Shown: piece after piece, positions 26,048 to 34,066 of the stretch
How the letters are laid out: the number at the start of each line of letters is the position of its first letter
Position numbering within the stretch: position 1 is the stretch's first letter
Assembly: GCF_026248685.1 (NCBI RefSeq)
Contig: NZ_CP111037.1
Coordinates: 248,001-312,000 of the forward strand
DNA: 64,000 bases
From: Haladaptatus caseinilyticus
GTDB taxonomy: Archaea > Halobacteriota > Halobacteria > Halobacteriales > Haladaptataceae
Reading direction: 5' to 3'
Made by a program: the position numbers and the translations under genes
The notes under the pieces: generated by a model
The model's input: only the letters and a program-made list of their open reading frames with translations
Told to the model about the DNA's origin: nothing
The model's database searches: none

Positions 26048-26353
26048 ATGGCAATCTGGATCGACGCACTGCGTCTCACCATCGGTGTCAATCTGCTATT
26101 GATACTGGGATTGCTCTCGGTTTGGGGCCAAAATTACCTGCAATTTCGATCAAAGCATACGCTTGGTCTCTTCGTCTTCGGGCTCATGTTGTTCTCTGAG
26201 AACCTCTTAGCGTTGTACTTTTTCCTCTTTGATCCGGTACTGCACGTGTGGTTTTCGGCGGACATGCCGATGATTGCTCAGCGAGCCATCATGCTCATTC
26301 GGGTCTTTGAGACGATTGCACTTGTCTTTTTGACCTGGATCACCTGGGATTGA
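26048..26353 (+). CDS. DUF7521-type three-span membrane protein
   Basis: This 101-residue protein has three hydrophobic segments: LRLTIGVNLLLILGLLSVW, TLGLFVFGLMLFSENLLALY and IMLIRVFETIALVFLTWI, the middle one with a Glu-Asn pair. Short membrane proteins of this kind follow ArsR-like regulators of the MEGVLWYV type in haloarchaea, and the regulator may sense through it. Function is unknown. The following 151 bases hold the 26-bp box at 26420-26445. Confidence 0.75.
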   Translation: MAIWIDALRLTIGVNLLLILGLLSVWGQNYLQFRSKHTLGLFVFGLMLFSENLLALYFFLFDPVLHVWFSADMPMIAQRAIMLIRVFETIALVFLTWITWD

Positions 26354-26419
26354 GGTCGCTATTTTTAGTTGGGTTGGATATCGGAGTATCATCTATCTGG
26401 GTTCTGGCAGTGATATTGG

Positions 26420-26445
26420 GTTGAATTTGGGTGAGAATCCGGAAA
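26420..26445 (+). repeat. 26-bp upstream box, copy 1
   Basis: The box has the core ATTTGGGTGAGAAT and differs at two of 26 positions from the copy at 28218-28243. It lies 59 bases before the ATG of the ferritin-like gene at 26505. The other copy lies 41 bases before the DUF4397 gene. A shared regulatory site for exported-protein genes is the simplest reading. Confidence 0.65.
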
Positions 26446-26504
26446 TCGTTCTTGTAGTACATGGCTGTATCTAACGATGTACCAGCTGGGTACAGTGATC
26501 GATC

Positions 26505-27239
26505 ATGACCCAGGATCCACCTACCAAGCTAGACACCAAAGGCATCGAACAAGCAAATACCAGCATGCGCGAGCAACTCAGTTCTCGGCGCACGTTCCTT
26601 GCTGGCGCTGCAGCTGTCGGGGCGGCGGGGATGACGGGCCTCGGCATGGGGACGGCCGGAGCGGATGAGCATGGATCGGACGGCGACGATAGCGACAGCG
26701 GTTCCGGAGACAACAGCATGAACGACGTTGACATTCTGAATTACGCACTGACCCTTGAACACCTCGAAGCAACCTTCTACCAAGAAGGGCTTGAGGAATT
26801 CTCCGCTGACGACTTTATGGACGCCGATCTGGGCTGTGGTGTCTGTGATGAAGTCAAAGAACAGATCCCAGAACAGGTCAAAGTCGTTGGTGAACACGAG
26901 GCAGCTCACGTCGACCAACTCACGAAAGTGATTAACGATCTCGGTGGCACGCCTGTCGAAGCCGCTGAGTATGACTTCGGCTACGAGACACCTGCTGAGT
27001 TCTTGGGCGTGGCGATGGCCCTCGAAAACACGGGCGTGGCCGCCTATGCGGGTGCCGCACCCTCGATTCAAAACAGTGACTTGCTGTCGGCAGCGCTCTC
27101 GATTCACAGTGTCGAAGCCCGCCACGCAGCAGTCTTCAACGGGGTGAACATGGAGTCGCCGTATCCAGATGCCTTTGACGAGGCCAAGCCGATGGACGAA
27201 GTTCTAGAAATCGCTGGCCAATTCATCGTCTCGGAGTAA
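26505..27239 (+). CDS. Tat-exported ferritin-like domain protein
   Basis: This 244-residue protein has a twin-arginine signal (SSRRTFLAGAAAVGAAG, about residues 26-42) and a Ser/Gly/Asp-rich linker, then a ferritin-like four-helix bundle. The helices include DILNYALTLEHLEATFYQEG, VVGEHEAAHVDQLTKVINDL, FLGVAMALENTGVAAYAGA and SIHSVEARHAAVFN. The Glu and His residues in E-x2-H positions (LEHLEATFY, GEHEAAH, SVEARHA) could bind two metals. It resembles desiccation-associated or DUF4439-type proteins outside the membrane. A paralogue is at 29734-30408. The ATG at 26565 would remove 20 residues and still keep the signal. Confidence 0.85.
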   Translation: MTQDPPTKLDTKGIEQANTSMREQLSSRRTFLAGAAAVGAAGMTGLGMGTAGADEHGSDGDDSDSGSGDNSMNDVDILNYALTLEHLEATFYQEGLEEFSADDFMDADLGCGVCDEVKEQIPEQVKVVGEHEAAHVDQLTKVINDLGGTPVEAAEYDFGYETPAEFLGVAMALENTGVAAYAGAAPSIQNSDLLSAALSIHSVEARHAAVFNGVNMESPYPDAFDEAKPMDEVLEIAGQFIVSE

Positions 27240-27291
27240 TCAATCGGCGTTCCAAGTCGATTCACATAATAAAGCAATATTTTATCCAGTC

Positions 27292-28086
27292 ATGCCAGAG
27301 GGAAGTTCACGACGACAGATTCTGCAATTACTCGGAGCCACGGCGACCACATCACTAAGCGGGTGTGCAAGTGTCTTCGGTCGAAATGAAACCACGACCA
27401 CAGCAACCACACCAGATCAGCATACTACGACAGCAGTCGACATCTCGACACCCACGACAACAACAATAAAGCGCGAAATCGAATCACCGTCGAGCGTCGT
27501 TAGTGACGTTTCAATTCCGGAATCCCCGACAAAATATACCTACGCACGAATGGGGCCAGCCACTGCTCCAGTCACTGCAACAATCTACGGTAGCTGGAAG
27601 TGTACGTATACACAGGACTTTGTCCAAACCCTTCTCCAGACGATTATACGGAAATTTGTACAGCCAGGACAGATATCGCTTGTCTTCCGCGAAGTCGCAT
27701 ATCGAGATGGCAAACCGTTTCATGGCCCAGATGAACTCACTGCTGGGCATGCTGGGCTCGCAATGTGGAATCACGCTCCTGAGTCGTATTGGTCGTATTT
27801 CGCTACTGTCTTCGCAAATCAAGAGGCAGGAACCGAACCATGGGCAACCGCTGATCGACTGCTCGCATTAGCAGAGGCTGCTGGTGTTCCAAATCAGAAA
27901 CAACTCCGTCGTGAAATCAAACAGGGTGCCTATCAGTCGGAACTCAAACAGACAATGGAACAGGTCGCGAACTTCGGATTCGGAGCTGTGCCGCGAGTTG
28001 TCGTCGATGATAGTGTGACCGCACCCACCGCTGATCCTCAATCCACGATCACCCAGCTCAAACGAGCACTCGCGAACTCAAACTGA
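27292..28086 (+). CDS. DsbA/thioredoxin-fold lipoprotein with incomplete CxxC
   Basis: This 264-residue protein has a twin-arginine signal (SSRRQILQLLGA), a lipobox (LSGC) and a Thr-rich linker, so it is probably a surface lipoprotein. The rest is a DsbA-like fold: RMGPATAPVTATIYGSWKC with the motif position reading CTYT in place of CxxC, a helical insert with HAGLAMWNHAPESYWSYF, and the cis-Pro region FGFGAVPRVVVDD. Only the first Cys of the redox motif is kept, so a dithiol oxidase role is doubtful. A reductase or chaperone role working with one Cys is possible. It lies 52 bases after the ferritin-like gene. Confidence 0.85.
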   Translation: MPEGSSRRQILQLLGATATTSLSGCASVFGRNETTTTATTPDQHTTTAVDISTPTTTTIKREIESPSSVVSDVSIPESPTKYTYARMGPATAPVTATIYGSWKCTYTQDFVQTLLQTIIRKFVQPGQISLVFREVAYRDGKPFHGPDELTAGHAGLAMWNHAPESYWSYFATVFANQEAGTEPWATADRLLALAEAAGVPNQKQLRREIKQGAYQSELKQTMEQVANFGFGAVPRVVVDDSVTAPTADPQSTITQLKRALANSN

Positions 28087-28217
28087 CTCTGACGATTAGC
28101 GCTTTTTCTGATCAGTGGTGAGAATTACGGTGGTATTTACTAGGATATAATGGTGAGCAGCCAGACAAATCCCCGTGTATGACCTGGTTATACTATGTAT
28201 GAGGGTGAGAAATTTGA

Positions 28218-28243
28218 GTTGGATTTGGGTGAGAATTCGGAAA
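28218..28243 (+). repeat. 26-bp upstream box, copy 2
   Basis: This copy matches 24 of 26 positions of the box at 26420-26445, with the same ATTTGGGTGAGAAT core. It lies 41 bases before the ATG of the DUF4397 gene. Confidence 0.65.
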
Positions 28244-28284
28244 ACACTCTTTGAAAATAGAGACCAGCACTACGGTAGACCACC

Positions 28285-29067
28285 ATGACTGACCCAACTC
28301 GGCGGAACCTCCTCCTAGGAATTGGTGCTAGTGTAAGTACAGCGGCACTCGGGAGTACTCGGCTCGTCCAGGGTGCGACCCAATCGAGGGCACAATCGAA
28401 CCAGGCACCACGTAATTCGACACAGGAAAGCAACCGTACAAACAAAGGTCGCGTACGAATCATCCATCTCTCACCGGATGCACCGCCGGTAGATGTGTAC
28501 ATCAATGGAACACTGCTCTATCAGAATGTCACCCCGTTCAATACGGGGAGTGGATATGTGGATTATAAAGCGGGAACACACAGAGTGAGTTTCGTTCCCG
28601 CTGGAAAAGGACTTGAAGAGGCGGTGATCGATACGCGAGTGACTATACAAGCGAATGACTATACACTTGCTGCAATTGGGGAAGTTGCGGGGTGTACTGA
28701 TACCCCCCTTCGGTTAGTGCAGTTCACCGATGACAATAGCGAACTTGAGCAAAACAGGGCCCGGCTGCGATTGATTCACGCATCGCCGGATGCGTCGCAG
28801 GTTGATGTCACAACCGCAGAGGAGGGACGTACCCTCTTTGAGAATATAGAATTTGGTGATGGTGAGTACGCGACCCTTGCCGCTGGTGACTATACAGTGT
28901 CAGTCGGGGCAAAAGAAAGTAGCTGTGGTGGGACAAATGCCCATTTTCCCCTAACCTTGCGTGGTAGGAGAATTTATACAGCGTTTATTGAGGGGTATCT
29001 GACGCCGGACAATGAACCAGCAGATAAATCGCTTGTCCTTGCACTTTCCCCACCAGTAACGCCATAA
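28285..29067 (+). CDS. Tat-exported DUF4397 protein (two repeats)
   Basis: This 260-residue protein starts with a twin-arginine signal (TRRNLLLGIGASVSTAAL). It then has two DUF4397 beta-sandwich repeats, each opening with a RxxHxSPDAxxVDV motif: VRIIHLSPDAPPVDVYI near residue 57 and LRLIHASPDASQVDVTT near 160. The fold is found in extracellular and cell-wall proteins of bacteria and archaea, and its ligand is unknown. One Cys in each half (GCTDTP and SCGGTN) could form a disulfide outside the cell, which would fit the neighbouring DsbA-like gene. Confidence 0.9.
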   Translation: MTDPTRRNLLLGIGASVSTAALGSTRLVQGATQSRAQSNQAPRNSTQESNRTNKGRVRIIHLSPDAPPVDVYINGTLLYQNVTPFNTGSGYVDYKAGTHRVSFVPAGKGLEEAVIDTRVTIQANDYTLAAIGEVAGCTDTPLRLVQFTDDNSELEQNRARLRLIHASPDASQVDVTTAEEGRTLFENIEFGDGEYATLAAGDYTVSVGAKESSCGGTNAHFPLTLRGRRIYTAFIEGYLTPDNEPADKSLVLALSPPVTP

Positions 29068-29116
29068 TTCAAGTTCTCCAGAGTCGATCGATGAGCAACG
29101 AATCATTACCATCCAA

Positions 29117-29755
29117 ATGAGTCAAAAAGATCCGAATCAGACATTTAATCGCGTCTTTATCGGCTTGGGAATTGTTTTGTTTAGTATTGGTATCAGCATG
29201 ACTGGGCTGGGTAGCACACTTTTGGGGACATCGGGTCCAAGCGGAGGAAATGCGGTAGACAATTTATCATCAGCACAGGCGTCTGGAGCCACTACGACTC
29301 CACAACAATCAACAGAAGCAGCAACTACTGCAGGAACGACGACCCTCGCACAAACATCGTTACCAACACAGTTGAGTACACTAACCCCTATATCTTCAAC
29401 GATATCGACACCGACAGATACGACTCCGAATCAGACCGATATACCACCATCTGAGCCAGAAACATCCCGACAGGATGCATCTACAACCCACGATACAAGA
29501 ACCACGATACAGTCGGGGTCGGGAGAAGTCACAACAACTGAACAAGAATCAGTAACGATAACGACAGAGGTGCCAAATCGGTCAAAACAGGATTTCGCTG
29601 ACGGAGAACATGCTGGTGAAACCCACCCATCATCTCGTGATTCCGAGAACCATCCCGATGAGTGGACAACTGGTGACTCGATGGCACTGTTTACGGTCTG
29701 TTTTGGCGTCTTACTTCTCGTGAGTCCGACTGTCTACTCGCATTTTCCCCTGTAG
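29117..29755 (+). CDS. Thr/Ser-rich surface stalk protein with two membrane segments
   Basis: This 212-residue protein has a hydrophobic segment at residues 13-35 (VFIGLGIVLFSIGISMTGLG), a central stretch of about 110 residues dominated by Thr, Ser, Pro and Gln, and a C-terminal span (ALFTVCFGVLLLVSPTVY). The middle is mucin-like and probably O-glycosylated outside the cell. Its place after the DUF4397 gene suggests an envelope role. The last 22 bases overlap the 3' end of the convergent ferritin-like gene. Confidence 0.7.
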   Translation: MSQKDPNQTFNRVFIGLGIVLFSIGISMTGLGSTLLGTSGPSGGNAVDNLSSAQASGATTTPQQSTEAATTAGTTTLAQTSLPTQLSTLTPISSTISTPTDTTPNQTDIPPSEPETSRQDASTTHDTRTTIQSGSGEVTTTEQESVTITTEVPNRSKQDFADGEHAGETHPSSRDSENHPDEWTTGDSMALFTVCFGVLLLVSPTVYSHFPL

Positions 29756-30408
29756 AAAGAAATACGTCTGTCCTGGACGACAATTTCTTGATCTAATTGG
29801 TCAATGATGAATTGCCCGGCAGCAGCCAGTACCTCCTCCGTCGTCTTCGGCTCGTCGAACGCCATCGAGAACGGCATGTCCTGATTGAGGATATTGAAAT
29901 AGGATGCGTGATGGGCTTCAATAGTCGCAATCGTCGCGCCTGCCGTGTGGAGATCCGGAATCTCAATGAGTGCAATCGCGCCATCATAGGCGGACACACC
30001 GAGATTTTCGAATGTTTGGGCGAGCGCGAAATACTCCTCACCAGTGTCGAATGGGAGTTCGAATTCGAGGTCAGAAACGGGCTCACCACCGAGATCTTTG
30101 CTCACCTGCGTTAGCGTCTTGACGTGCGTCTGTTCGTGATCACGGATGAGATTGAAATAGCCGTAGATTGACATCTGCAGTTCTTCTCTGAGTCGCTTGG
30201 CAGCCGCAGAGCTTTCGGTTTCACATTCGCTGAACATCTGCTGGCCCTGCGTGTAGAAGGCAGCCTCTAACTTTTCGAGTATTAGCGCATAATTCAGTAT
30301 GTCGATGTCAGTGATGGAGTCTTCCATTCCGTCACCCGTAACCTGCGTTGCCTTCCCCGACATGAGATCGATCGTGTACAGTCCAGTCTTCCCATCAACA
30401 GTCAACAC
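29734..30408 (-). CDS. Ferritin-like domain protein, apparently 5'-truncated
   Basis: The ferritin-like part (from DILNYALILEKLEAAFYTQG) is a paralogue of the protein at 26505-27239, with the same E-x2-H type helices (RDHEQTHVKTLTQV, ATIEAHHASYFN) and the same AAGQFI end. It has no Tat signal. The frame upstream is open to about 30515 and reads GELGIDVVAINGFDISGTTG and LTVDGKTGLYTIDLMSGKA, like the end of a DUF4394-type beta-propeller. It then meets a TGA without a good start. The gene therefore looks like the 3' part of a larger fusion. GTG at 30408 or ATG at 30327 could still start a soluble ferritin-like protein. Confidence 0.65.
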   Translation of the reverse strand: MLTVDGKTGLYTIDLMSGKATQVTGDGMEDSITDIDILNYALILEKLEAAFYTQGQQMFSECETESSAAAKRLREELQMSIYGYFNLIRDHEQTHVKTLTQVSKDLGGEPVSDLEFELPFDTGEEYFALAQTFENLGVSAYDGAIALIEIPDLHTAGATIATIEAHHASYFNILNQDMPFSMAFDEPKTTEEVLAAAGQFIIDQLDQEIVVQDRRISFYRGKCE

Positions 30409-30529
30409 TGTGGAGGCCGTCCCAGTTGTCCCCGAGATGTCGAAACCGTTGATCGCGACGACATCAATGCCGAGCTCACCGATCGTTGTGAGTTCACTAG
30501 TGTTCGGTCAACGATTTTCGTAACAACAA

Positions 30530-30661
30530 TTATTCTGGTCGAACGATTTCACGACAACCAGGGCATTCCGCATAGACTGTGTTCCCAATCTCTGTCTCGT
30601 ATTCGATGTGGAGACTACTTCTTGGAACCGTCGCCCGACAGAATGGGCACGTGCCTAACAT
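30530..30661 (-). CDS. 43-residue zinc-ribbon protein
   Basis: This short frame from the ATG at 30661 to the TAA at 30530 reads MLGTCPFCRATVPRSSLHIE, then YETEIGNTVYAECPGCREIV and RPE. Two CPxC pairs (CPFC and CPGC) 28 residues apart form a classical zinc ribbon. Stand-alone ribbons of this size with an MLGTCP start are common in haloarchaea. Its function is unknown; it may bind nucleic acid or a protein partner. It lies immediately upstream of the truncated ferritin-like frame. Confidence 0.65.
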   Translation of the reverse strand: MLGTCPFCRATVPRSSLHIEYETEIGNTVYAECPGCREIVRPE

Positions 30662-30827
30662 CGAATTACAGTTTGTCACGCACTAGCACCCACTCAAGTC
30701 GCTACTGTGGCAACACACAAACGCTTTGTGAACAGAAATCTGCTTTGCATCGTTACGACCACGCGATGATCGATAAATGGAATACAAATTATGCCGCTAT
30801 ACGTCACGGTCAAATCTATAACTGGAA

Positions 30828-31715
30828 TCAATCGACAGTGAGCTGTGGATCAGGAACCGTTTCGGTCGCAGCGGTGTCCCACGAATGATCTGGCACCCAC
30901 TCAAGGAGTTCTTGAGCCTTTCGTGTCGTGAATGCCGATCCATCACCATCCACGTCGAACGTTTCAGGAACTTCTCTAAAGTACTCGGCGATCAACTCTC
31001 GTAATGGTCGATCCATGTAATTCTCCGCAGCTACACCTAAGAATGGTTCGTGACCATCGAAGTCCGCTTCTAGTCCTGCTTGAACGAGCGATGCGATATC
31101 ACGCACGTCGACGTATGACCAAAAGTTTCCAACACCTGCAGAGAGGTCGTCACGGGTATCGAGACATCGATATTCATTTGGATATTGAATCCACGATGGG
31201 CGGATCGACGCGATCTTGACGCCGTTTTTCCGTGTGACCATGTCTGCAATATTCTCCCCGACGACCTTCGATGTCCCGTAGGAGTCCTCAGGTCGCAATT
31301 CATGTGTCTCATCGATCGGGAAATAATCGGGGAGCCACGGTTCTTCAGCGAATGCAGTTCCGTACGCGCTCTCACTTGAGGCCGCGACGATGTCGGCGCC
31401 TGCTCTACCCGCGGTAACCAACACGTTGTACGTTGCCATGACATTGTTCTCAAATACTTCGACCCCAGCGGTTCGTCCCATTGCTGGAATTGCACCCCAG
31501 TGAACAACGTGATCCGGATCGATCTCGGCGACGATATCCGCTACTTTTCCGAACTCGGTAAGGCCACATCTCCGAAATCCGACATTTTCTCGGCCCTGAA
31601 TGCCCCACCCGGGATGGGAGAAGTCGACAGAGACGACGTCGTAACCCGCATCTGCGAGAGTGGTAACTATCCACCGTCCTGAACGACCAAGGCCACCGGT
31701 TACAAGAGTTGTCAT
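30828..31715 (-). CDS. NAD-dependent epimerase/dehydratase (extended SDR)
   Basis: This 295-residue cytoplasmic enzyme has the extended short-chain dehydrogenase fold. The nucleotide motif TGGLGRSGRW is at residues 6-15, HWGAIP marks the fourth strand, SSESAYG carries the active-site Ser, and the catalytic pair is in SYGTSKVVGE. The C-terminal part resembles nucleotide-sugar epimerases and uronate dehydrogenases. It stands alone in the minus orientation. Without other sugar-nucleotide genes nearby the substrate cannot be named. Confidence 0.88.
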   Translation of the reverse strand: MTTLVTGGLGRSGRWIVTTLADAGYDVVSVDFSHPGWGIQGRENVGFRRCGLTEFGKVADIVAEIDPDHVVHWGAIPAMGRTAGVEVFENNVMATYNVLVTAGRAGADIVAASSESAYGTAFAEEPWLPDYFPIDETHELRPEDSYGTSKVVGENIADMVTRKNGVKIASIRPSWIQYPNEYRCLDTRDDLSAGVGNFWSYVDVRDIASLVQAGLEADFDGHEPFLGVAAENYMDRPLRELIAEYFREVPETFDVDGDGSAFTTRKAQELLEWVPDHSWDTAATETVPDPQLTVD

Positions 31716-32390
31716 TTTTTATCCTCAAAAAGAGTACCCAGAATACCGTTGTAAATCTTTGTGAACCAGTACATTGAACGGTAGTTATCGGCTGTCTCAT
31801 CAGAAAAGTTGGAGCCTGTACTGACGGTTGCGTAGCGACATTGGGAGTGTATATAGATAAATTAAATTACTCCTTTATTATCAAATTATCTAGCCGTTGT
31901 TCGTTCTCGCGAACCGCCACCCCTATCGAAGGGGTTCACGCAAGAATGGAATATCCTCATCAATCGCTTGTAAGATCGTGGCGGTTGAATCGAGAAACAG
32001 TCTCCTACTGGTGGAACAAATTTCGTGCTGTCCCGAGACGGAGACTCATACTCCCACATTTTGCACTAAGCAGACGTGGACACACCCACTCTCGAGCGAA
32101 ATACAGTGATCGTATGATTCCCGTCCTGTCGCACTGGGTTTGCCCCGAAAATCCACCATTAGTATCTCCTTCTCGTCAGAAACGACGATGAACAAAAAAG
32201 TACGACGCACGAATAGCTCACTAGCGGTGATGCGGACAGTGATAACGAGTGGTGTAGACCGGTGGGGTGAACCTCGAAGTTTCGAGGGGAAGTAGACGTA
32301 AAATAGGCAGTGCGAGGCGAATCTATAAAATCAGTCTCACCAGTAGATTGTCAAAAAGGTTGATACTGATCCCGACTAGAATGCACTCAA
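31716..32390. other. Intergenic region with a hairpin; possible transposase remnant
   Basis: These 675 bases hold no intact gene. ACCCCT-ATCGA-AGGGGT within 31909-31941 forms a small hairpin extended by GCGAA and TTCaCGC. On the plus strand at about 31950-32040 a frame reads RLNRETVSYWWNKFRAV, reminiscent of the helix-turn-helix of IS6-type transposases, but it breaks at once. A TATATA-rich tract at 31850-31890 follows the epimerase promoter side. Confidence 0.35.
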
Positions 32391-32843
32391 ATGACCCAGC
32401 ATCACGATGACGACGACGATACGGCATCGGAGGTGCCTTCCGATGCCGGTACCCTCCCGGCGATCCCCGAGCACATTCTGGAGTTAGACTACGTCTTTCA
32501 ATCAGTCGCGAACTCTCGGCGTCGCTATCTGTTATACACGCTCGACTCGAACACCGAATGGTCAGTGACCGACCTTGCAATCAAGATTGTTGCCTGGGAG
32601 ACCGATACGCCAGAACAGGCTGTCTCCCAAGAGGAAATCGATCGGATGTACGCATCGCTGTATCATGCGCACATTCCCAAACTGGTTGACGAGCGGGTGA
32701 TTGAGTTCGACAAAGAGAGCGAGACAATTCGGCCTGGTGACTACGCCGAGCAAGTCCTGACCGCCTTGGCAGGCGCGGGTGCCAGCCTTGATACCCGGCA
32801 AGAAATCCACGCACGGAGGGAGATGGATGACGAGAAGTTCTGA
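32391..32843 (+). CDS. DUF7344 winged-helix protein
   Basis: This 150-residue protein has an acidic His/Asp-rich N-terminus and then the haloarchaeal DUF7344 winged-helix domain: LDYVFQSVANSRRRYLLYTL, TDLAIKIVAWE, and YASLYHAHIPKLVDERVIEFDK. The HIPKL-D element marks the family, thought to be DNA-binding output proteins of HTH-10 networks. It overlaps the next gene by 17 bases. A second DUF7344 protein is at 34067-34438, so four small signalling genes line up on this strand. Confidence 0.82.
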   Translation: MTQHHDDDDDTASEVPSDAGTLPAIPEHILELDYVFQSVANSRRRYLLYTLDSNTEWSVTDLAIKIVAWETDTPEQAVSQEEIDRMYASLYHAHIPKLVDERVIEFDKESETIRPGDYAEQVLTALAGAGASLDTRQEIHARREMDDEKF

Positions 32844-33177
32844 CAATGAGAGTGACGACGAACATCTTGATACCGACACCAACGCAGACGGTGGTGAGTA
32901 CCTCGTCGAGCAGGCGCATTACGAGCGGGCGGGCCGAGATGATCTCACGACCACGATTATTGGGGCGATTGCAGCCGCCGAAGGCGTCTCACCACGGGAG
33001 CTGAAAGAGCCGGTGTTGTACGACTGTGTTGATATCGCCGCCTTGGAAGATTCGTTCTTTGGGCCGACGGTTGCCGGACGGCGCCGTAATGCGATTGGGA
33101 GTGTCGAATTCCACTTTGGTGAGTATCGCGTTGAAGTCAAAAGCGATGGCTGGGTTTCCGTGTACGGAGAGTCCTGA
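32827..33177 (+). CDS. HalOD1 output-domain protein
   Basis: From the ATG at 32827 this 116-residue protein has an acidic N-terminal tail and a HalOD1 domain: DDLTTTIIGAIAAAEGVSP, VLYDCVDIAALEDSFF, and the strands SVEFHFGEYRVEVKSDGWVSV. The domain matches the one at 23709-23978. The start is chosen because it overlaps the upstream DUF7344 gene by 17 bases and keeps the acidic tail; an earlier in-frame ATG at 32779 lies deep inside the upstream gene. Confidence 0.78.
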   Translation: MTRSSDNESDDEHLDTDTNADGGEYLVEQAHYERAGRDDLTTTIIGAIAAAEGVSPRELKEPVLYDCVDIAALEDSFFGPTVAGRRRNAIGSVEFHFGEYRVEVKSDGWVSVYGES

Positions 33178-33337
33178 ATCTCCAATCGCACTCGCGATTC
33201 ACACTCGACGGAATTGCTGATAGGAACGACTCATCTAACGGTGCTGAAGGTAGTAAATCAGCACTCCGCCTGAGAGACGCGAGTGTTCGGATTGTCGTGA
33301 ACACGAATTTTTCTGTCTGTAGCCGCTATGCGGCTCC

Positions 33338-33988
33338 ATGTTCGTTGCAACGTTTTCGCTCCCAGCGCAGGGATTTGCCCTCGGACACACGCTCGATGCA
33401 GCACCAGAAATGACAGTCTCCGCTGAACGTGTCGCTGCTCATGGCACGGTGCAGGTCATGTCGTGTCTGTGGGTCACAGGTGGTGATTTCGACGCCTTCG
33501 ATGCAGCACTGGCTGCTGATCCGACAGTTGAACGGGTGATTGAAACCGAGTCGTTCGACGACGAAACATACTACCAGGTCGAGTGGGGTGACGGCGTTGG
33601 AGATTTTGTGGATGCGCTGATCGACTCGGAGGGCTCAGTACTCAATGCGAAAGCGCATGACGGCACGTGGGACCTCCGAATTCGCTTTGCCTCCCGTGAG
33701 CAGCTGCAGATGTTTCAAGCGTATCTCTCGCGCCACGACCACCCGTTTCAGTTGCGAAACCTGTTCGAACCACGGTTTCCGCGCCAAGAGCGCGACCAAC
33801 TCACCGCCGCGCAGCGTGACGCCCTCGCCATGGCGGTTGAGCAGGGGTACTATCGGATTCCTCGTGATGTAACACTCGAGGAACTCGCGGACTCGCTGGG
33901 GATTTCGCGGCAAGCTGCGTCAGAACGGCTGCGTCGGGGTATCGACCAACTGGTCACGAGTGTGCTGCTCGAGCCGGAAAGCGGGTAG
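33338..33988 (+). CDS. HTH-10 (bacterio-opsin activator-like) regulator
   Basis: This 216-residue protein is a second HTH-10 regulator with the same architecture as the one at 24180-24824. The sensory half starts MFVATFSLPAQGFALGHTLD, and the DNA-binding end reads LTAAQRDALAMAVEQGYYRIPRD and LEELADSLGISRQAASERLRRG. It follows the DUF7344-HalOD1 pair and precedes another DUF7344 gene on the same strand. These genes probably share one signalling task, but the signal is unknown. Confidence 0.9.
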   Translation: MFVATFSLPAQGFALGHTLDAAPEMTVSAERVAAHGTVQVMSCLWVTGGDFDAFDAALAADPTVERVIETESFDDETYYQVEWGDGVGDFVDALIDSEGSVLNAKAHDGTWDLRIRFASREQLQMFQAYLSRHDHPFQLRNLFEPRFPRQERDQLTAAQRDALAMAVEQGYYRIPRDVTLEELADSLGISRQAASERLRRGIDQLVTSVLLEPESG

Positions 33989-34066
33989 ATCACTCAGTCG
34001 AGTAGTATATAAAAGCATGAACGGTCATGCCGTTTTCTTTCCTTACTAAGTGAATGTATTACTGCT

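Noticed and set aside
31950-32190. Possible IS6-type transposase remnant (RETVSYWWNKF)
   Set aside because: Only about 17 residues look similar, no catalytic residues follow and no terminal repeats were found. Kept as a remark in the gap description.
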